A DNA stretch of 64,000 nucleotides from Atrina japonica. Its lineage: Eukaryota; Mollusca; Bivalvia; Pterioida; Pinnidae. Location: NCBI GenBank assembly GCA_030159075.1, contig BROG01000245.1, positions 877,642-941,641 of the forward strand, read 5' to 3'. Made by a program: the position numbers and the translations under genes. Below are positions 57,316 through 64,000 of the stretch, piece by piece; position 1 is the stretch's first letter; each line of letters begins with the position of its first letter. The notes under the pieces were generated by a model. It saw only the letters and a program-made list of their open reading frames with translations. It did no database searches and was not told the DNA's origin.

Positions 57316-59439
57316 GGTATTCTGTTTGCCATACTCACACTATGAATTCGATTTGGTTGGGAACGTTAATCACTAACAATGAGGTATAACATTTAAATAT
57401 ATATATATATATATATTCCTAATGATTTACCTTTTATTCAGGTTCGAACTTAGTACTTTTGATTACATGTACGTGGTCGTAGTATATGACCAAATATGAA
57501 TACATGTAGTTATTTTCGATGGGATCGAAAAGGAATGATACAGATTTAAAAAAAAGAACATTAAGATATGTATAGGACCCTCAAATACCCATTTAATTAT
57601 ATTTATAATATTTTTCTTGTCTATAAAATTAAACCACATTCTCCAATTTCGTGGCAAAAGAGTAGGCATGCACTTAAATGTGAATGTGACACGTATCCCC
57701 TACACAGTTAGTACACAATTTCCCCAAACGCGGAAAACCGCCCTGGGATAGATTTCCTTCCTCTTGTCTCCTGATTTCAAAACAGAAAATAGATGTGCTT
57801 CGAGGTAAAGTAAACAGAAGAATGCGTGGCTTGAGGGTTAGTCCCGTAGGAAGCAAATCAAAAGTGGGAGGAGGGCAAAAAAAATATATATTAAAATGTT
57901 TCCTGGTAAAAAAAATTTTTTATATGCACTAAACATTTAAAACATTTGTAGGTCTAGTAAACTTTCAGGGGGCTGCCACGAAACTGTTATGCATGTTATT
58001 ATCATGTATATAGACGTACTCGTGATTTGCTGAATAACACCATGTATAACATCATACTTCCCTCGGGCATATGCCCAAGGGAATCGACAAACATGATATT
58101 ACCAAGGAACACGTGCCCCTTTGGGAACCATGCTTTTATGTCAATCAGAGTAGAAAGCAAAAACAACAATGACTGATGATCGAAAACGTTTTCAACTATA
58201 AAATAAAGGTTGGAACTAAATAATTTCCTTAATCATTAACTATTGACACTGTCGATCAACTTGTTTTTGGGTTTTGTTTTTTTTTCTTACAATGACTTGA
58301 ATTCGGTATTATATACATTTTATGCCCCTAGTTTCAGGGTAATACGAAGGTTAATTTAACTCAGCAGGTAATCAAACATTCATATCAGCATACAAGTATA
58401 TCACTCTGATACCCAAATTCCCCACAGCATCTGAATATGTGGTAAATCAACAAAACAGTACAATCATTTCATTAATACAGATCTAAAAGTGTTTCCACGG
58501 TATTTTTTCAATACTAACATACTGAATATAACAACGGCCTTTCAAGTGTCAATGAATATTCAAACAAAAATTAAATGACAGCGAATCGTCTCATTTTCAC
58601 ACAAATTAACGGTATTCAAACACCTTTCCAAAAAGATGAATAGTATATCATTTTAACGTTGATTTTCTCGTTGTAATGAATGTAAATAAATTTTAATTGT
58701 GCATCAATTCACTTTAGAAAAATAAAAAATATCAATACAGTTGTTACCGTTTCAGTTCGCAAAGATTCGATTTCTTGCCCGGTAAAATGACGGCAAATTA
58801 CAGATATACATGTACATATATAAAGTACCACTTTATACCAAAATCAGTTACAGACGATACAAAGTTCAGCAACTTTCAAGTTTAACCATACGACACACAT
58901 TATTAATGCATTGCTGCTTAAAAGATACCGGCTTTGTGCAGTCTGAAACGTTGCTACAGAAACCGTTTTGCATCTTTCTTACAAAAGATTTCTGGAATTT
59001 ACTTACTTTTAATCTGACTCGCCGAATTGTTTAAAAAATTATTTATCAAGATATACAGAAATTTTACTATGTATTTGATATAAAACATTTTTTTCAAAAC
59101 ATAGTATAGTGATGCCATTTCTTAACGCATTTTTATAGAATTTAAAATTAAACAGCTTCATTATTTGTTTGGATTTTTTATTTTCCTAATCTGAAATTAA
59201 ATATTTGTTTATTTAATCAGAAACTTTAAGTTTAACTCCCTATAGGCGTAAATAAAATAGTAATATCTAATTTTCCTTTTCTGTCGAATCTTAATAAACT
59301 TAAAAAATACACACGTTTTAGTTAATAAGCCAAACGTAAAGCATATAAAATTTGAAGCGCCTGCAAAGGGCCCTTCTTTGAATAAAAATTTATTCGCAAA
59401 CTTTGTATGTATTTATGTAACTCTAATGTATAAGAAATT
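57316..59439. other. No gene seen; one 26-bp palindrome at 58058-58083
   Basis: AT-rich sequence. The palindrome TTCCCTCGGGCAT/ATGCCCAAGGGAA has one mismatch, the only structured element noticed. Confidence 0.45.
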
Positions 59440-59675
59440 TCAACGTACTCCGAGAATTTCATATACAGAGGTAAATTACTCACTGACAACTGAAAATTTA
59501 TTGACACAGGGATATCGAAAACCGCGTTTAAGTCAACGTTCCGCAAATTTTACGGTCAGTATAATAGTCTTGTTTGCGACTACTGTGTTTAACTAAGTGA
59601 AATGTTGACTTGCCTGTTCGATGGCGGTTGTTGAGACGTCTGTACTAATTGTGACGAGGATTCGTTCCTCAGATA
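59440..59675 (+). repeat. Penelope-like family 1, 3' fragment
   Basis: The plus strand has the end of the reverse transcriptase (FHIQR/YRGK-type block, LLTQGYRKPR, FYGQYNSLVCDYCV) and the start of the tail (GACGTCTGTACTAATTGTGA, GAGGATTCGTTCCTCA). It stops before the rest of the tail. Confidence 0.75.
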
Positions 59676-60611
59676 CACATAAATAAATTAAGTATAGAGT
59701 TGCTGGTTCATGTGATTGATTTTCAAAAACGTACCGAGTTTTGGTGCGTTTTGGAGCCCATATAAAGACGAAATATTGATACTTTGCCTATACTTCGGTT
59801 AATTAGAAAAAAATGGGTGGAATTCATTATATGTTTTTTATCATAATACGACTTGTAATGTATCATTTCTACATAAATCAATCTTACTGATCAACCCTAA
59901 GAAATTTACGATATATATTTACCAAAAAGTTACCGGAAAATATCTAAGCAGTGATTATTTAAAACAATCGACACAGTTTCCTGAAATACTGTTCCTCTAT
60001 CCTAATTTATGTAGGACTGCTAGTATAATGTCAATTTCTCCTTCTTTTCTCATTAAATTTCATCTTCCAAGAATTCTGAATTACAAATAATTTCTTTTAT
60101 GTGTGACTGCCATTCAGACACATTTTATCATCCATAATAAACATAATGAAAATTAAATGAACTAATCATAATAAAATATCATTATCCTCAAAATTAAAAA
60201 TTACAATACATATTCATGTAATTCAATATAGCAGTATGTTCTACCTAAATCTGAGTTGATCATTCCTTTATCATTTCTCATTTAATTTCGTCTGTCATAC
60301 ATTGCAAATGACAATTTGTTTATTTTCGTTCTACCTGCTTTTCAGAAATATTTTATTAGCCATAATGAACATTTCAAAAGTAAAGTTAATTAATCATATG
60401 AAATGTTATTTTTCGAAACAAATTGAAATGAATCATACGTAAATATGTAATATAATATCGCAAATTATATACTACAAAAACTTTAGTGTGAATTCCTTTT
60501 CTGTATATATATCTTATCAAATGTCATTTATCATACAAATGTTTGGCTAAATAAAAGCTAATTTGTTTGAAGTAAAGTGCAAGTAATCGTGACTGACCAT
60601 TTCTTCGTTTA
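59676..60611. other. No gene seen; weak duplication
   Basis: AT-rich. Segments near 60040-60200 and 60270-60430 look like old duplicates (TCATTTAATTTC, CAATTTCTTTTATG-like, ACATTTTATCATCCATAAT blocks). Confidence 0.35.
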
Positions 60612-60925
60612 TTGTTTATTATTTATTGTTGTTTAACGTCCCACTCAAGAATCTTTCACTCATATGGAGACGTCACCAATGCCGGTGAAGGGCTTCAAAT
60701 TTTGGCCTATGCTCGACACCTATGGCCATTGAGCAGTGAGGGTTCTTTAACGTGCCGACACTCACTGTGACACGGGACCTCGGTTTTTTACTGTCTCAGT
60801 CCGAAGGACAGGAGCGTATCCGGGTTGGTAACCATTTCACATACTTCCCTGCCCAATCCGAGGATCGAACCCGGGTCGCATTGGTGAAAAGCGAGTGCGC
60901 TAACCACTGCGCTACCCGGACACCC
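60612..60925 (-). mobile_element. tRNA-derived SINE, minus strand
   Basis: The minus strand starts with a tRNA-like head, GTAGCGCAGTGGTTAGCGCA (A-box) and GGGTTCGATCCTCGG (B-box). It then carries the body GAGACAGTAAAAAACCGAGG, CTGCTCAATGGCCATAGG and CGTCTCCATATGAGTGAAAG, ending GGGACGTTAAACAACAATAA. It is the best preserved copy of the family also seen at 12350-12625. Confidence 0.85.
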
Positions 60926-62006
60926 TCCATTTCTTCGTGAAGATGCATTTATGCAATAGGGGAAATTTCCACTGCTCCTTCCGGTTGAGGTAACTTCAGG
61001 CCAAAATCAGTCTTGTTTGTTCTTGACCTGTAATATTTGCTCATGCCAAGCTCCTGCAATTAGTCTAGATATGTCAAATCATACTATTTTCATATTTTCT
61101 ATTATAGAAATGTTGTTCGATTGAGTAAGGATATAGAATTGTAGTCATTTATACAAAATATGAAAAAGAAAACAAGATTGCATTCAAATGTGCAATTACG
61201 TTTTTCTCATTTTATGCAATTGAAATGTTTACAAAAGTGTTTGAAATGATGTAATTATGAAAGCTAAGCACTGAGTGATATGTCTAGTAAGCCAGGCATC
61301 CGAGCTACCCTCTATCATCAAGACATGTAATTTTTTATTTTCTTGTTTTATTATATAGCTACAGCCTATGCAGTTAATCGTTTGCAAGTCATAGTATGAT
61401 GTCCTATGAAATGTTACCAGTTTTCTGAGTAAATACAACAATTTGTGATCAGTGCTATGGACATTTGTTTATGCAGAAAGGGTTCTTTTACACCTGTGAT
61501 GATACGGTGTCCAGATAAAAATCCCGTCCGGAAGGCGATTTTTCGGATAGTGACGTCTGCATATATGTGGAAATTCTTTGCGGGGCGATGAATAAACAAA
61601 CAATGTAAAAAGTTTAAAGAGCGCTTCCTGAATCATGAAAAATCGGACATCTCAAAACCTGAACATTATACATATCTCCCTATGAAGGCCAGGTGGCCAA
61701 TTATAAGAGAAGGAAACTTTGTTATTTAACTATGTCCCCTAAGTGATAACTATATAATTGGGTATACTTTGTCCTATAAGCATTTCAAAATCTTATTGGT
61801 CTGTCTTGCCTTTGCAATAATACTCCTTTGTATTCATTTGTATGTTGTTGTAACTTGTTATTATTTCATCTCGATCTGAATGCCAACGCAGTTTACCCTT
61901 TTTTCCACAACAATACAATACATTTCAAACGAAGTCTTCGATAAATTAAGCTATTTATAATTTACCAATCCGTCAACTGGATCTATCTTTTGATTTGAAA
62001 GAACAC
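60926..62006. other. Upstream region of the somatomedin-B gene
   Basis: No gene or repeat recognised. It holds the promoter region of the downstream gene. Confidence 0.45.
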
Positions 62007-62016
62007 TATATATAAA
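62007..62016 (+). promoter_or_regulatory. TATA box of the somatomedin-B gene
   Basis: TATATATAAA, 42 bases before the first ATG (62049) and 90 before the second in-frame ATG (62097). Transcription would start near 62038-62042, leaving about 8 bases before the first ATG but about 57 before the second. This favours the second as the real start. Confidence 0.6.
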
Positions 62017-62048
62017 CCAGCTTTCTCGTAATACTGCAGAGGCATAGG

Positions 62049-63140
62049 ATGAAACGAAATCATTCAAAGGTAAACGTCTTAATCATCTTTTATGAAATGG
62101 ATAGTAAACATTACACCGGTTTGATATACTTATCTCTTGTTGTTGCATCATGTTTAATGAAACCAATGGATTGTTCTGACATTGAACTAGGCCGGAATGA
62201 TAGTTTCCCGTCTCAAGAAATAGAGAATCAAACGGTTTTTTTCCCAGGAAATTCTTACCGTCGGCATAATGCTGGTGGTATCCTGAAAACTAGAATGAAA
62301 TATGCTGGTCATGATCCTCATGTGTGCAATGATGTAGGCACCTGTGATTTCAATGCAAATCAATCAGTACCAACATGTTATTGTGACTCAATATGTAGTA
62401 TATATGAAGATTGCTGTTTTGACTATAACATAACGTTTGCAGTGCCTCAGCTGACAATACCTATAGAAAACCAAATATGTCAGCAATCACTATTCGTTAG
62501 ATACCCATCAATAGGAGTTTGGATGACCAACAAATGTCTGCCTGGATATGAAGAGACACTCGCAGAAAAGTGCACGAAGAGTAAAAATTCCAGTGATATT
62601 TTCTATAGTATCCCCGTCTCGGACTCAGAAGGAAATGTTTATAAGAACAAGTACTGTGCGTTGTGTTCTGGGATAAGTGATTTCCAATACTGGGGCATTC
62701 ACTTTCGTGCCTACACAAATGACCTATTAGCCTGTTCCATTCAGGATTTCTATCCTAGCAAGATAAGTAAACTTTCTGTAGCTGCTAGAATGAAATTGTT
62801 CTATTCTCGATGCCAATTTTATTACTTTGATATTACAAACGTGCCGATACCTCGGTTTTGTGTAGCCTCGGATAGAAACAACACTTGTTCACTAAAATAC
62901 CAAAACCCTATAAAAACCCAAGCAGTTGAATTCTACAAGAATCTCCTTTGTTGCATAGAAAATGGGGATCCAATGTGCATCATAAAGGATTTTTTTTGTT
63001 TATCGTATTCGAAATTATATGTCATAGCCTCATTATCGCGGTCAGATCAATCCAGTCGAGTTATTTCTATGATGTCATTGTTTAGATTCACCGGGAATAA
63101 AGAGGACGGATCGAGCAAAGAATGCAACATTCCAGAGCAG
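62049..63140 (+). CDS. Secreted or membrane protein with somatomedin-B-like domain, exon 1
   Basis: An open frame of 364 codons up to a GTACAG donor after PEQ. The reading past 63140 hits a stop within the intron. Residues 17-41 (MDSKHYTGLIYLSLVVASC) are a signal peptide, and translation probably begins at that methionine (62097) and not at 62049. Residues 93-126 form a somatomedin-B-like module (CNDVGTCDF, then CYCDSICSIYEDCCFDY, with cysteines 93, 99, 110, 112, 116, 122 and 123). Next comes a cysteine-rich stretch with NKYCALCSG at 200-208. This arrangement is familiar from large mollusc families of adhesion-type receptors that end in seven membrane helices. The membrane part would lie beyond the window, so the receptor role is inferred. 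The exon ends in phase 0. Confidence 0.87.
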
Positions 63141-63476
63141 GTACAGAAAGTATAATTTTCACCCTTTATTAAATATACGTACTTTTTGCTTGGAAATTTA
63201 TTTACAATTCTGCACATAAGGTCAACACAGTCATGATCAATTAGGTCAATTAGCAATCAATAAATGCAAGTAATAATAATATCTGTAGTTTATGTGACGA
63301 ACTATCGTTCCCTGTTTCCTTTCTTGTAAGTATTATCTAAAACACACATTTATTTTGAAGAAAATTTAGGAAAAAACAGTTTTTAGTTAGAAAAACAAGA
63401 AATAAAAAGCGTAAGATTGTCGTAATACGCTTCCATAACACTTAATGAATTCAAAATTGTCGTTACTTTTTTACAG
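63141..63476 (+). other. Intron 1 of the somatomedin-B gene
   Basis: A 336-base AT-rich intron from GTACAGAAAG to TTTTTTACAG, phase 0 on both sides. Confidence 0.75.
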
Positions 63477-64000
63477 AATGAATGTGTTGGTGAACATTGT
63501 CTACAGCTAGATGACAGTTCCTGTGGCATTGATGAAAGCTTCAGTGGTTTTATCTATACGTATTACGTCACTACTTCAATACGATTTCAAGAAAATCGTG
63601 AACTCGTTTATCGATCAATACATACATATGTATCATATATCTCAAAAGCACAAAACATACTGTATATTGATGAACTAATATATGGTAAAAGAATACAAAG
63701 GTCGGTGAACGGTAGAGAAAATACTACACTTGTAATTCTTAAAGTGAACACTAAGCAACCATCTACTATGGAAAGAATAATTTCCATAAAAAGTTGGTTA
63801 GATCGTCTCCGGTTTACTTATATTGAGAAACAGGAAAACTGCAGTGACTGTGCCACTGAGCTGGTCATCACTAAAATGGAATCCACAGAGTGTATTAATT
63901 GTATGTATCGTGAATTTATGATACAGAAAACTACTTTATTTGCCTACGGAAGACAATTTAACACATATGTTATGTCATTTAAGTTAAATTATTCATTCCC
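63477..64000 (+). CDS. Somatomedin-B gene, exon 2 (runs off the window)
   Basis: After the acceptor TTTTTTACAG, the frame is open to the end of the window (about 174 codons). It starts NECVGEHCLQLDDSSCGIDE and continues with YTYYVTTSIRFQ, NCSDCATELVITKM and ESTECINCMYREF. Five or more paired cysteines suggest an extracellular segment. It joins exon 1 in phase 0. No membrane helix is reached. Confidence 0.8.

Overview
This is eukaryotic, AT-rich, repeat-dense DNA. It looks like a mollusc genome, most likely a bivalve. The grounds are short exons separated by long transposon-filled introns; a lectin-like PAN/sushi/fibrinogen-domain gene; a somatomedin-B-type receptor ectodomain gene; many Penelope-like retroelement fragments; tRNA-derived SINEs with tails of the GGCGTAAAACAAAAATCAAAT type; a Ty3/gypsy LTR element; and a Tc1-type relic. 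The species cannot be named from sequence alone. No bacterial genes, rRNA, true tRNA or CRISPR array was seen.

Layout. (1) 1.4-25.6 kb, minus strand: one probable split gene. Exon 1 (25.3-25.6 kb) has a signal peptide and a PAN/apple-like domain. Two sushi exons follow (9.5 and 7.3 kb), then four exons that build a fibrinogen-related domain (6.5, 3.8, 1.9 and 1.5 kb, stop at 1463). All exon phases fit. The first intron would be 15.6 kb and is full of Penelope fragments, SINEs and tandem repeats. (2) 18.5-20.6 kb: a 36-bp minisatellite with an 18-unit higher-order period, bounded by Penelope terminal repeats that carry hammerhead ribozyme motifs. (3) 22-36 kb: decayed repeats, including a Tc1-like transposase relic, a second Penelope family and rearranged Penelope terminal repeats. 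(4) 36.7-45.7 kb: a Penelope copy split by a minus-strand Ty3/gypsy element (36889-44635, with LTRs), which itself carries another Penelope 3' tail. (5) 45.7-55.3 kb: SINEs with visible target duplications, long inverted and direct duplications, and arrays of a self-complementary TTATAACAAGATA-type repeat. (6) 55.3-62 kb: mostly unrecognised sequence, one SINE and small repeats. (7) 62.0-64 kb, plus strand: the 5' part of a gene with a TATA box, a signal peptide and a somatomedin-B-like domain. It probably continues past the window as a receptor.

The most unusual signal is the family of minimal hammerhead ribozymes. At least seven recognisable copies and several ruins lie in Penelope terminal repeats on both strands. 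Some keep the whole catalytic core and others have lost single essential bases. They sit at the edges of rearrangements: minisatellite borders, inverted terminal repeats, and a roughly 70-bp insertion in another retroelement's reverse transcriptase.
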